Shown here piece after piece: positions 56,547-64,000 of a stretch of DNA of 64,000 nucleotides (its first letter is position 1; each line of letters starts with the position of its first letter). The notes under the pieces were generated by a model that was not told the DNA's origin, searched no databases, and saw only the letters and a program-made list of their open reading frames with translations. This DNA is from CAWUEX02 sp038148375 (GTDB lineage Bacteria > Pseudomonadota > Alphaproteobacteria > Rhodospirillales > Rhodospirillaceae): positions 52,752 through 116,751 of the forward strand of contig JAYQVH010000009.1 in NCBI GenBank assembly GCA_038148375.1, read 5' to 3'. Both the position numbers and the translations under genes were made by a program.

Positions 56547-57251
56547 ATGAAGCCCACGGTCCTGATCATTGAAGACGAAGCCTCACTGGTCACCATGCTT
56601 CGCTACAACCTCGAGAAGGAAGGGTTCAACGTCGCGGAAGCATCTGACGGCGAAGAAGCCATGACGGTGGCGGAAGAAACTGCGCCCGACGCGATCATCC
56701 TGGACTGGATGCTGCCGCGCATGTCCGGTATCGAGGTCTGCCGTCAGCTGCGCCGCAAGACAAACACGCGCTCCGTGCCAATCATCATGTTGACGGCCCG
56801 CGGCGAGGAGACAGATAAGATTCGCGGCCTCAATGTCGGCGCCGACGATTACATGACCAAGCCGTTTTCGATGCCGGAGCTTTTGGCGCGCGTGCGTGCT
56901 CTGTTGCGTCGCGCGCTGCCGGCGCAGACCAAGGGTCAGCTGACCTTTAGCGATGTCGTCATGGACTTGGATGCGCACCGGGTCAATCGGGCCGGCCAAT
57001 ACATTCACCTTGGCCCGACCGAGTTCCGTCTGCTGCAGTTTCTAATGGAGCGTCCGGGCACTGTGTATTCGCGTGAAGAACTTCTAAACGCGGTTTGGGG
57101 TCCGGACATTTACGTTGAGCCGCGCACCGTCGATGTTCACATCCGCCGTCTGCGCAAAGCGCTCAATCTCGAAGGGAAAGATGATCTGATCCGCACCGTT
57201 CGTGCCGCGGGTTACGCCCTCGATAGCCAAGGCGCTCAACCGGCAGCCTAA
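56547..57251 (+). CDS. phoB: phosphate regulon response regulator PhoB
   Basis: A 234-residue OmpR-family regulator: receiver domain with EDEA, phospho-acceptor aspartate in ILDWMLPRMSG and lysine in MTKPF, then a winged-helix domain ending AAGYALD. It activates pst and other phosphate genes by binding Pho boxes, one of which lies before pstS. A GGAG ribosome site precedes the ATG. No phoR kinase gene is adjacent, so the sensor must be encoded elsewhere. Confidence 0.93.
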   Translation: MKPTVLIIEDEASLVTMLRYNLEKEGFNVAEASDGEEAMTVAEETAPDAIILDWMLPRMSGIEVCRQLRRKTNTRSVPIIMLTARGEETDKIRGLNVGADDYMTKPFSMPELLARVRALLRRALPAQTKGQLTFSDVVMDLDAHRVNRAGQYIHLGPTEFRLLQFLMERPGTVYSREELLNAVWGPDIYVEPRTVDVHIRRLRKALNLEGKDDLIRTVRAAGYALDSQGAQPAA

Positions 57252-57272
57252 CCACCCGGCATTTCGCGAGCC

Positions 57273-57791
57273 TTATTCACTGTCGTAAGCGAGCAGCGTG
57301 TGGCACGGCACGCCAAGTTTGGCGCGACCGTTGAGAAACGTCAGCTCGATCACGCAGGCGGCCGCGGCGACATGCGCCCCCGACTGCTTGAGCAGCGTCA
57401 CGGCAGCGGCCAGCGTTCCGCCGGTGGCAAGCAAGTCATCGACAATCACGACCGTCTGTCCCGGTTTGCACGCGTCATTTTGCACTTCGATCGTATCCGT
57501 GCCGTATTCCAGGTCGTAGGCATGAGACACGGTTTGGCCCGGCAACTTTCCTGACTTGCGGATCATCATGACCCCGCAATCCAGTGCGATGGCGAGTGGC
57601 GCGGCGACCAGAAACCCGCGCGCATCGATACCCGCAACGTAATCCGGTTTGTAGTCTGCGAGGTCATCGCGCATGCGATCGATGGTCGACTTCCACGCGC
57701 TGGCGTGCCCGATAAGTGTCGAGATGTCGAAAAAATTAATTCCCGGTTTGGGAAAATCCGGGATTTGCCGAATGTGGTCCTTGAGATTCAT
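57273..57791 (-). CDS. apt: adenine phosphoribosyltransferase
   Basis: A 172-residue purine-salvage enzyme that makes AMP from adenine and PRPP. The PRPP-binding motif VVIVDDLLATGGT is intact, as is the N-terminal IRQIPDFPKPGINFFD. I use the ATG at 57791 instead of the TTG at 57797. It converges on phoB with 21 bp between stops and is divergent from the TAXI gene. Confidence 0.96.
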   Translation of the reverse strand: MNLKDHIRQIPDFPKPGINFFDISTLIGHASAWKSTIDRMRDDLADYKPDYVAGIDARGFLVAAPLAIALDCGVMMIRKSGKLPGQTVSHAYDLEYGTDTIEVQNDACKPGQTVVIVDDLLATGGTLAAAVTLLKQSGAHVAAAACVIELTFLNGRAKLGVPCHTLLAYDSE

Positions 57792-57993
57792 TGTCAACCA
57801 ATCGTTGAGAATTCGTACTGCATCAAACTTAGCAACGCCCGCATACCCTGCCTACCCTGCATGCTGCGGCGCCGTCGGGCACGCCTTGTGGATGTGCTTA
57901 GAAATATCCGTTTTCGCCCTTGAAAGGCGATATCCAATCTCTATGGTCTAAACCATGTTTGGTCCTATTGGACATAAACCGGAGTGTTGACGC

Positions 57994-58983
57994 ATGCGCG
58001 GACTCAGTCTCGGTAAGGTCTTTTTGGCCGGTGCGGTTGCCGTCTGCGCAATACTGAGCGCACCGAACAGCCCTGCCGCTCAGCAAGGCCAGTTTGTCAG
58101 CATCGGTACGGGCGGTGTCACGGGTGTCTATTATGTTACCGGTGGCGCGATTTGCCGTCAGATCAACAAGGGGCGGCGGGATCACGGCATTCGCTGTTCC
58201 GTCGAATCCACCGATGGGTCTGAGTTCAACATCAACACTATTCGCGCCGGCGAACTCGACTTCGGGGTCGCGCAGGCCGACGTGCAGTACTATGCGTACA
58301 ACGGACTCGCTAATTTCGAAGACCAGGGCCCATTCGCGGAGTTGCGGTCCGTGTTCTCCGTTCATCCGGAGCCCTACACTGTGCTCGCACGGGCCGATGC
58401 CGGCATCACGTCATTCGGTGATTTAAGAGACAAGCGTGTCAACATCGGCCCGCCGGGATCCGGAGGCCGCAACACGACCGATGTCTTGCTCGAAGCCGTC
58501 GGCTGGGGGCGCGACGCCTTCGCTTTGACGTCTGAGTTGAAAGCAGCCGAGCAGGCCCAGGCGCTCTGCGACAACAAGGTGGATGCCATCGTATATGTTG
58601 TTGGGCACCCCAACGGGTCGATTCAGGAAGCGACGACGGCCTGCGACTCGCGGCTGGTCGCGGTCAACGGACCAGGCGTCGACAAGCTGCTCGCCGACAA
58701 CGTGTTTTACCGTAAGCGCGATCTGCCGGGCGGCCTATATCGCGGCAATCCCACTCCCGTAGAGACATTCGGTGTGCGGGCGACCTTTGTCACGTCGGCT
58801 CGCGTGCCGGATGATGTTGTCTATGTCTTGGTGAAAGCCGTGTTTGACAATTTCGACGATTTCAGCCGTCTGCATCCGGTATTCGAGCGGTTGAATCCGC
58901 AGGACATGGCCTCGGACGGTTTGTTCGCGCCAGTGCATGACGGTGCGCTGCGCTACTATCGGGAGCGAGGCTGGATCGACTAA
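57994..58983 (+). CDS. TAXI family TRAP transporter solute-binding subunit
   Basis: A 329-residue periplasmic protein with a signal peptide (SPAAQ region) and TAXI motifs: FVSIGTGGVTGVYYVTGGAIC near the mature N terminus and VESTDGSEFNINTIRAGELDFGVAQAD. It has a GGAG site before its ATG. The permease gene follows 42 bp later. The ligand is unknown; it is a second, separate TAXI system in this window. Confidence 0.94.
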   Translation: MRGLSLGKVFLAGAVAVCAILSAPNSPAAQQGQFVSIGTGGVTGVYYVTGGAICRQINKGRRDHGIRCSVESTDGSEFNINTIRAGELDFGVAQADVQYYAYNGLANFEDQGPFAELRSVFSVHPEPYTVLARADAGITSFGDLRDKRVNIGPPGSGGRNTTDVLLEAVGWGRDAFALTSELKAAEQAQALCDNKVDAIVYVVGHPNGSIQEATTACDSRLVAVNGPGVDKLLADNVFYRKRDLPGGLYRGNPTPVETFGVRATFVTSARVPDDVVYVLVKAVFDNFDDFSRLHPVFERLNPQDMASDGLFAPVHDGALRYYRERGWID

Positions 58984-59025
58984 GATCTGTCCTTCTGTCA
59001 GTCTTTACCGTTTCGGGGCCTTTGT

Positions 59026-61650
59026 GTGACCGACCAGTCGTCCCCGTCCACATCTTCTGAAGCCGCGTCTGCCTCATCCGCATCCAAACTGCGCAATATG
59101 GCTGCAGATTTGGAGCAGGGTGGCCGTCATCCGCCAGGCTGGCCGAGCCGAATCATCCTGACCACAGCGCTGGCGTGGTCGTTGTTCCAATTGTGGATCG
59201 CATCACCGCTGCCGTTTCTCTTCGGCCGCATGATTCCGATTCTCAACGACACCGAAACGCGCTCCGTGCATCTGGCCGTGGCACTTTTTCTGACTTTTCT
59301 TGCGTTTCCATTTTCGTCCAAAGCGAAGAAAACGGGCATTCCGCTTTACGACTGGCTGCTGGCCGGCATTGGCGCCTTCTGCGCCGGGTACCACGTGCTC
59401 TTTTACGAGCAGTTGGCCTCCCGCCCGGGGTTGCCGACGACGATGGACATTGTCACCGCCGGCGTGGGCTTGCTCATTCTGCTCGAAGCGGCCCGGCGAG
59501 CGTTGGGCCCGGCGCTCACCATCGTAGCGACCGTGTTTTTGGTCTACGTCTTTTTCGGAGATCAAGGTTTCATTCCGGATGTGGTGCGCTGGAAGGGGGC
59601 GTCACTTGAACGTGCCCTGTCTCATCAATGGCTGACCACCCAGGGCGTCTTCGGTATCGCGCTGGGCGTCTCGACCAGTTTCGTTTTTCTGTTTGTTTTA
59701 TTCGGCGCTCTCCTGGAAGCCGCAGGGGCGGGCAATTACTTCATCAAACTGGCCTTTGCCCTGCTCGGACATCTGCGTGGCGGCCCGGCCAAGGCCGCGG
59801 TGCTTGGTTCTGCTCTGACCGGTCTCATCTCGGGATCGTCGATTGCCAACGTCGTCACCACCGGCACCTTTACCATTCCGCTGATGCGCCGCGTTGGCTT
59901 CACCTCCGAGAAGGCGGGGGCGGTGGAGGTCGCATCTTCCGTCAACGGGCAACTGACGCCTCCGGTTATGGGGGCGGCAGCATTTCTGATTATGGATTCA
60001 GTCGGTATGACCTATACCGAGGTCATCACTCACGCGCTGCTTCCGGCCGTGATTTCTTATATCGCGCTGTTCTACATCGTTCATCTGGAGGCGGTGAAAC
60101 AGAACATGCCGATGCTGTCCAAACCGGCAGCCGCCGCGCGTTCGCTATTGCAAAAGGTCGGAGGGGTGACATTCGGCCTGGGCGCCACCGCTCTCGTATT
60201 CGGATTGATGTACCTCGGTGTGGACTGGGTCAAAGCCGTTACCGGTGGGGCCGCTGGATTCATTGTCGCGTTCGCCGCCGCCGGGGCCTACGTCGTCTTG
60301 GTACGCCGTGCCGCGCGCACACCCGACCTGCCGCTTGACGATCCGAACCAGGAAGACTTTCACCTGCCTGATGTGCGCGACGTCGCCCCAACCGGTGTTT
60401 ATTTCGTGCTCCCGATTGTCGTGCTGGTGTGGTTTCTGGTGGTGGAACGCGCATCGCCGGGTCTGGCCGCGTTCTGGGCGTGCCTGTTCATGGTCGTTAT
60501 CGTCGCCACGCAAAAACCGCTTAAGGCCCTGTTTCGCGGCGAAGGCGTGACACCCGCGCTGTGGCATGAAGCCCGCCTCGACGTGCTCGCGGGTTTGATC
60601 ACGGGCGCCCGCAACATGATCGGTATTGCGGTCGCGACAGCGGCTGCCGGAGTGATCGTCGGCACGGTCACATTGACCGGCATCGGCCAAGTCATGGCGG
60701 AGTTCGTCGAATTCATCTCCGGCGGTGTACTCATCTTCATGCTCATCTGGGTGGCTGTGATCAGTCTGATTCTCGGCATGGGGCTGCCGACCACGGCGAA
60801 TTACATTGTCGTCTCCTCCCTTATGGCCGGCGTGGTGGTCGAGCTTGGAGCTCAAAGCGGTCTGATCGTTCCGTTGATCGCGGTTCACCTGTTCGTGTTT
60901 TACTTCGGAATCATGGCGGACGTTACGCCCCCGGTTGGGCTTGCGTCCTTCGCTGCCGCCGCCGTGTCGGGTGGCGATCCGATCCGCACCGGCGTCACCG
61001 CCTTTGCCTATTCACTGCGCACGGTGTTGTTGCCGTTTCTGTTTATTTTCAACACGGATTTGCTGTTGCTCGATGTGACATGGTTCCAGGGTACGGCGAT
61101 CTTCCTCATTGCCACCATCGCCATGCTCGTGTTTGCCGCCGCCACGCAAGGCTACTTTCTCGTCCGCAGCCGGTTGTGGGAAAGCGCCACCCTGTTGCTG
61201 GTGACGTTTACGCTCCTGCGGCCCGGGTTCTGGCTCGACCTTGCGGTGCCGGCCTACGTCGCCATCGCGCCGAATCAGATCATTGAAGAAGTGGGCACAC
61301 TACCCGATGGCGCCACTCTCAGACTCCAGGTTCGGGGAGAGACCTTCAACGGTGATGTCGAATTGCGCACCGTCGTTCTGACTTTGGGGGTATCAGGCCC
61401 TGACGCGAGGGCGCGGCTGATGGACCAAGCCGGGCTGGCAGTGCGGACGGAGGACGGCCGCCTGTTTGTCGACGACCTCACGTTCAATGGTCCCGCCGAA
61501 CAGGCGGGGCTGGATTTTGACTGGGAAATTCTCCAAGCCGAGCGTGGCCAGGTCAGAGGGCCGAAGGAAATCTTCTATCTTCCTGCCTTCGCTCTACTCA
61601 TATTGGTTGTAAGTGTGCAGCGTCGGCGCAGACCCTCTTCAGGTCCCTGA
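59026..61650 (+). CDS. TRAP transporter fused permease with C-terminal DUF3394
   Basis: An 874-residue fused TRAP permease with the small subunit, large subunit and a DUF3394-like C-terminal extension (about residues 690-870) that the first permease in the window lacks. Core motifs are GSSIANVVTTGTF, GQLTPPVMGAAAF, LGMGLPTTANYIVV and TPPVGLASFAAA. The start is GTG at 59026. It partners the TAXI protein encoded just upstream. Confidence 0.93.
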   Translation: MTDQSSPSTSSEAASASSASKLRNMAADLEQGGRHPPGWPSRIILTTALAWSLFQLWIASPLPFLFGRMIPILNDTETRSVHLAVALFLTFLAFPFSSKAKKTGIPLYDWLLAGIGAFCAGYHVLFYEQLASRPGLPTTMDIVTAGVGLLILLEAARRALGPALTIVATVFLVYVFFGDQGFIPDVVRWKGASLERALSHQWLTTQGVFGIALGVSTSFVFLFVLFGALLEAAGAGNYFIKLAFALLGHLRGGPAKAAVLGSALTGLISGSSIANVVTTGTFTIPLMRRVGFTSEKAGAVEVASSVNGQLTPPVMGAAAFLIMDSVGMTYTEVITHALLPAVISYIALFYIVHLEAVKQNMPMLSKPAAAARSLLQKVGGVTFGLGATALVFGLMYLGVDWVKAVTGGAAGFIVAFAAAGAYVVLVRRAARTPDLPLDDPNQEDFHLPDVRDVAPTGVYFVLPIVVLVWFLVVERASPGLAAFWACLFMVVIVATQKPLKALFRGEGVTPALWHEARLDVLAGLITGARNMIGIAVATAAAGVIVGTVTLTGIGQVMAEFVEFISGGVLIFMLIWVAVISLILGMGLPTTANYIVVSSLMAGVVVELGAQSGLIVPLIAVHLFVFYFGIMADVTPPVGLASFAAAAVSGGDPIRTGVTAFAYSLRTVLLPFLFIFNTDLLLLDVTWFQGTAIFLIATIAMLVFAAATQGYFLVRSRLWESATLLLVTFTLLRPGFWLDLAVPAYVAIAPNQIIEEVGTLPDGATLRLQVRGETFNGDVELRTVVLTLGVSGPDARARLMDQAGLAVRTEDGRLFVDDLTFNGPAEQAGLDFDWEILQAERGQVRGPKEIFYLPAFALLILVVSVQRRRRPSSGP

Positions 61651-61762
61651 AAATGCAACCCGCACGGGTGGCTGCGCGTTGTTGCTCGAGAACCAGGATA
61701 ATCCCGCTCGTAAAGGTTGATTTCCCTCAGTGGCGGAACACCAATGATGGGCAATACAAGCA

Positions 61763-61790
61763 TTGTTTCGCATAAAAAATACTGTATTCT
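61763..61790 (+). promoter_or_regulatory. possible sigma-70-type promoter for the DUF2336 gene
   Basis: TTGTTT at 61763 and TATTCT at 61785, separated by 16 bp, in the 272-bp gap before the DUF2336 gene. It is the most promoter-like A/T-rich sequence in that gap, but matches to consensus are only partial. The rest of the gap shows nothing else I can support. Confidence 0.3.
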
Positions 61791-61922
61791 CAGACCACCT
61801 CCGGTTGGATTTACAACTGATACACGAACCAGCGGGGGTGCGACGGGGTTTGACCGGCGGCTTGGCGATAACCGGCCAGCTTCCGGAACCCGATAAAAGT
61901 CGCAAGTGAAAGGAATATGTAG

Positions 61923-63056
61923 GTGACCGGTCCCGCTCTGACATTCGCCGACGTCGAACGTTTGTCCCGGACAACGTCGGCTCCGGTGCGCGCCGAAACC
62001 GCGGCCCGGATCGCCCAGCAAACGGCTGGCGTGGATTTGTCCACGTCCGAAAAGATCATTGCGCAGGATATCTTCCGCCTGCTGGCACGCGATGCCGAAG
62101 TGCAGGTGCGTCAAGCGTTAGCGGAAAACTTGCGCTCCAGCCCGCTGCTGCCGCGGGATGTCGCCGTTCAGCTGGCCAACGATGTCGAGACCGTCGCACT
62201 GCCCATCCTCGAGTTCAGTGAGGTATTGACGTCCGAAGATCTGATCGAGATCGTTAAGTCCGACAATGCGGCCAAACAGCAGGCCATCGCCGGCCGCAAG
62301 ACCGTTTCTGCGGAGGTCGCTTCGGCGTTAATTGAGCGGGGCGAGCAAAGCGTTGTTAAAGCCGTGGTCGATAATCCCGGCGCGCACATTACCGACCCGT
62401 CCATGGAGACGGTGATTGATCGCTTCGGCACGGTTGAGGCGATCCAGGAAAGCATGATCAAGCGCTCGGCGCTGCCGATCACCGCCGCGGAGCGCCTAGT
62501 CGCGCTCGTCGCCGACCATCTTCGCGGCACGTTGCTGGCCCGGCATAAGGTTTCGCCGGATCTCTTGTCCGATATCGTATTGCAAAGCTCGGAACGTGTG
62601 ACGGCCGGGTTGGCGATGGCGGCCAGTGACGAGGAAATCGAAGCACTTGTTACCCAGCTTCACGACAACGGCCGTCTGACGCCATCGCTGGTGCTGCGGG
62701 CCATCTGCCTGGGCAACCTCAAATTCTTTGAGCACGCCATGGCGACTTTGGCCGGTGCGCCTCTGCAAAACGCCCGGTTGCTGGCGCATGATCCCGGCGG
62801 TACAGGGCTCGAAACCCTATGCGAGAAGGCCAAGGTGCCGGCCGGCTATCGCCCGGCAGTGAAAGTTGCTGTCAGTGTGGTCGATGAAACGCCGCTGGAT
62901 GCGGGGCCGTCAGGTACGGAGCGATACAGCCGCCGCGTCATCGAACGGGTGCTGACCCAATACGAAAGCGCCGACGCAGAGTTCGAAGGCGAAGACCTGG
63001 ATTACCTGCTGGCCAAGCTGAGCCAGCTCAAGCCGATCACCTATAACCTGCACTAA
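61923..63056 (+). CDS. DUF2336 domain-containing protein
   Basis: A 377-residue, largely alpha-helical cytoplasmic protein of the DUF2336 family, which is frequent in Alphaproteobacteria. The HEAT-like N-terminal part contains VRAETAARIAQ and VRQALAENLRSSPLLP. Function is not established, though distribution has suggested a role in signalling or stress. The GTG start at 61923 has AAGGA about 10 nt upstream. Its stop overlaps that of the convergent MgtC-like gene. Confidence 0.82.
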   Translation: MTGPALTFADVERLSRTTSAPVRAETAARIAQQTAGVDLSTSEKIIAQDIFRLLARDAEVQVRQALAENLRSSPLLPRDVAVQLANDVETVALPILEFSEVLTSEDLIEIVKSDNAAKQQAIAGRKTVSAEVASALIERGEQSVVKAVVDNPGAHITDPSMETVIDRFGTVEAIQESMIKRSALPITAAERLVALVADHLRGTLLARHKVSPDLLSDIVLQSSERVTAGLAMAASDEEIEALVTQLHDNGRLTPSLVLRAICLGNLKFFEHAMATLAGAPLQNARLLAHDPGGTGLETLCEKAKVPAGYRPAVKVAVSVVDETPLDAGPSGTERYSRRVIERVLTQYESADAEFEGEDLDYLLAKLSQLKPITYNLH

Positions 63057-63364
63057 TCGTCTTTAGCGGCGCCTGATTTTTTGTCGACGAATTTGGCGAC
63101 GGTTTTGAAATACGCCCCCAACGCGGCGAAGATCAGCAGCGCGGCAACGACGACCATCCCCGCAAACACAAAGTAACCGAAGCCGCAGGCCAGGCCGACG
63201 GCACCCGATGTCCAGATGCCGGCCCCGGTCGCTGTGCCCGAAACTTCGTCGCCTTTGCGGAAGATGGCGCCGGCGCCGAGGAAACCGATCCCGCCGATGA
63301 CTCCTTGAACCACACGCGCTGGGTCGATGAATGCAGCGTCATCGGGTCTTGAATTCCGTTCCAC
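63053..63364 (-). CDS. MgtC/SapB-like protein, N-terminally short
   Basis: A 103-residue protein that aligns with the middle and end of MgtC/SapB membrane proteins (DPARVVQGVIGGIGFLGAGAIFRKGDEV...). Full members have about 60-80 more residues with two helices and an RTH motif before this point, and a stop codon lies in frame just ahead of the GTG start. The missing part is not present between it and the glyoxalase gene, only 22 bp away. It is therefore probably a truncated remnant or an unusually short form. Confidence 0.7.
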   Translation of the reverse strand: MERNSRPDDAAFIDPARVVQGVIGGIGFLGAGAIFRKGDEVSGTATGAGIWTSGAVGLACGFGYFVFAGMVVVAALLIFAALGAYFKTVAKFVDKKSGAAKDD

Positions 63365-63386
63365 ATATTAAATTCGCTCCCGGCCG

Positions 63387-63806
63387 TTACCACTCGCCTG
63401 TGTTTTGCATCGACGCCCACGGCTCCCTCGGCGGCAGCGCGTCGCCTTTTTGCAGGAGCTCGATTGAAATCTGGTCTGGGGAGCGCACGAAAGCCATACG
63501 GCCATCGCGCGGCGGGCGGTTGATCGTTACCCCTGAGTCCATCAGATGCTGGCAGGTCGCATAGATATCATCGACCTGATAGGCGACGTGGCCGAAGTTG
63601 CGCCCGCCTGAGTACTCTTCCGGATCCCAGTTGTAGGTCAGCTCGATGGCGTTGTCCTCGTCGCCCGGTGCGGCAACGAAGACGAGTGTGAATCGTCCGC
63701 CTTCGTGGTCCCAGCGGCGAATCTCCTTAAGACCGAGTTTGTTGCAATAGAAGTCGAGGGACTCGTCAAGGTCGGTCACCCTAACCATGGTGTGGAGATA
63801 TTTCAT
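63387..63806 (-). CDS. VOC family protein, lactoylglutathione lyase-like
   Basis: A 139-residue single-fold vicinal-oxygen-chelate protein resembling glyoxalase I: MKYLHTMVRVTDLDESLDFYCNKLGLKEIRR, then a metal-site region around GRNFGHVAYQVDD. Likely metal ligands are His, Glu (AIELTYNWD), His and Glu (ISIELLQKG). Glyoxalase I isomerises the methylglyoxal-glutathione adduct. The start at 63806 has GGAGG upstream; the frame is open to 63848. The last ~150 bp of the window show nothing supported. Confidence 0.88.
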   Translation of the reverse strand: MKYLHTMVRVTDLDESLDFYCNKLGLKEIRRWDHEGGRFTLVFVAAPGDEDNAIELTYNWDPEEYSGGRNFGHVAYQVDDIYATCQHLMDSGVTINRPPRDGRMAFVRSPDQISIELLQKGDALPPREPWASMQNTGEW

Positions 63807-64000
63807 AAACCTAGCCTCCGGCGGTGGCGGAATTCTGCGCCAAACCATGGACGCTCACGCCGAGCGGTGCAAGAGAGGCGGACGGACATCGGCTTGCCGT
63901 TGAAGCGACGCTCGCGCCTGGCCTACCATCGGCGAGATACAGCGGTGTCCTGCCCCCTTAAAACTGGGCCAGAAGTTTATATGCTTTTGGCTTGGCAACG

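Noticed and set aside
1..64000. CRISPR array, insertion sequence, prophage or integron
   Set aside because: No regularly spaced repeats, transposase, integrase or phage gene was seen anywhere in the window.

Overview
The window is chromosomal DNA that is GC-rich by eye, with dense genes, 4-nt ATGA/GTGA start-stop overlaps and many GTG starts. Several families are typical of Alphaproteobacteria: DUF1489, DUF1289, DUF2336, a PstA with a long N-terminal periplasmic domain, fused TAXI-type TRAP permeases and MsrPQ. A free-living aquatic or soil alphaproteobacterium, perhaps near the Rhodospirillales, is my inference. I saw no rRNA, tRNA, CRISPR array, transposase or phage gene.

1-12.1 kb: the end of a membrane SpoIIE-type phosphatase, DUF1489, an SDR, a TPR/OGT-like glycosyltransferase, an EamA exporter, a secreted SUEL-lectin-like protein, DUF2333, MsrB, DUF427, an AT-richer orphan gene followed by two direct repeats, and a PhyH dioxygenase coupled to an orphan peptide-type solute-binding protein. 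12.2-14.5 kb: a metzincin protease with four PPC-like repeats.

14.5-31.9 kb lies mostly on the minus strand and looks accessory or catabolic. It holds four SDRs (one lacking the catalytic residues, one with a signal peptide), two TPR-methyltransferases, QueF, DUF1289, Tam, a TAXI TRAP transporter, a TonB receptor with a clear terminator, an MFS carrier, a ThDP enzyme of unknown substrate and a conserved membrane protein. Together they suggest uptake and oxidation or C-C cleavage of an organic acid or hydrophobic compound.

32-46 kb: an NTF2-like secreted protein, TrkH and two adjacent signalling proteins with non-consensus GGDEF motifs. Next come msrP and, about 7.9 kb away, msrQ. Between them lie a secreted unknown protein, a Tat-exported DUF1838 protein, a SUMF1 protein, a large autotransporter and an MFS carrier. 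46.3-48.9 kb: a multi-PAS diguanylate cyclase gene broken by one frameshift and one in-frame TAG.

49-57.3 kb: transketolase and ribulose-phosphate epimerase, then pstSCAB-phoB behind an 11-bp-phased Pho box. No phoU or phoR is present in this locus. 57.3-64 kb: apt, a second TAXI TRAP pair, DUF2336, an N-terminally short MgtC-like protein and a VOC/glyoxalase protein.
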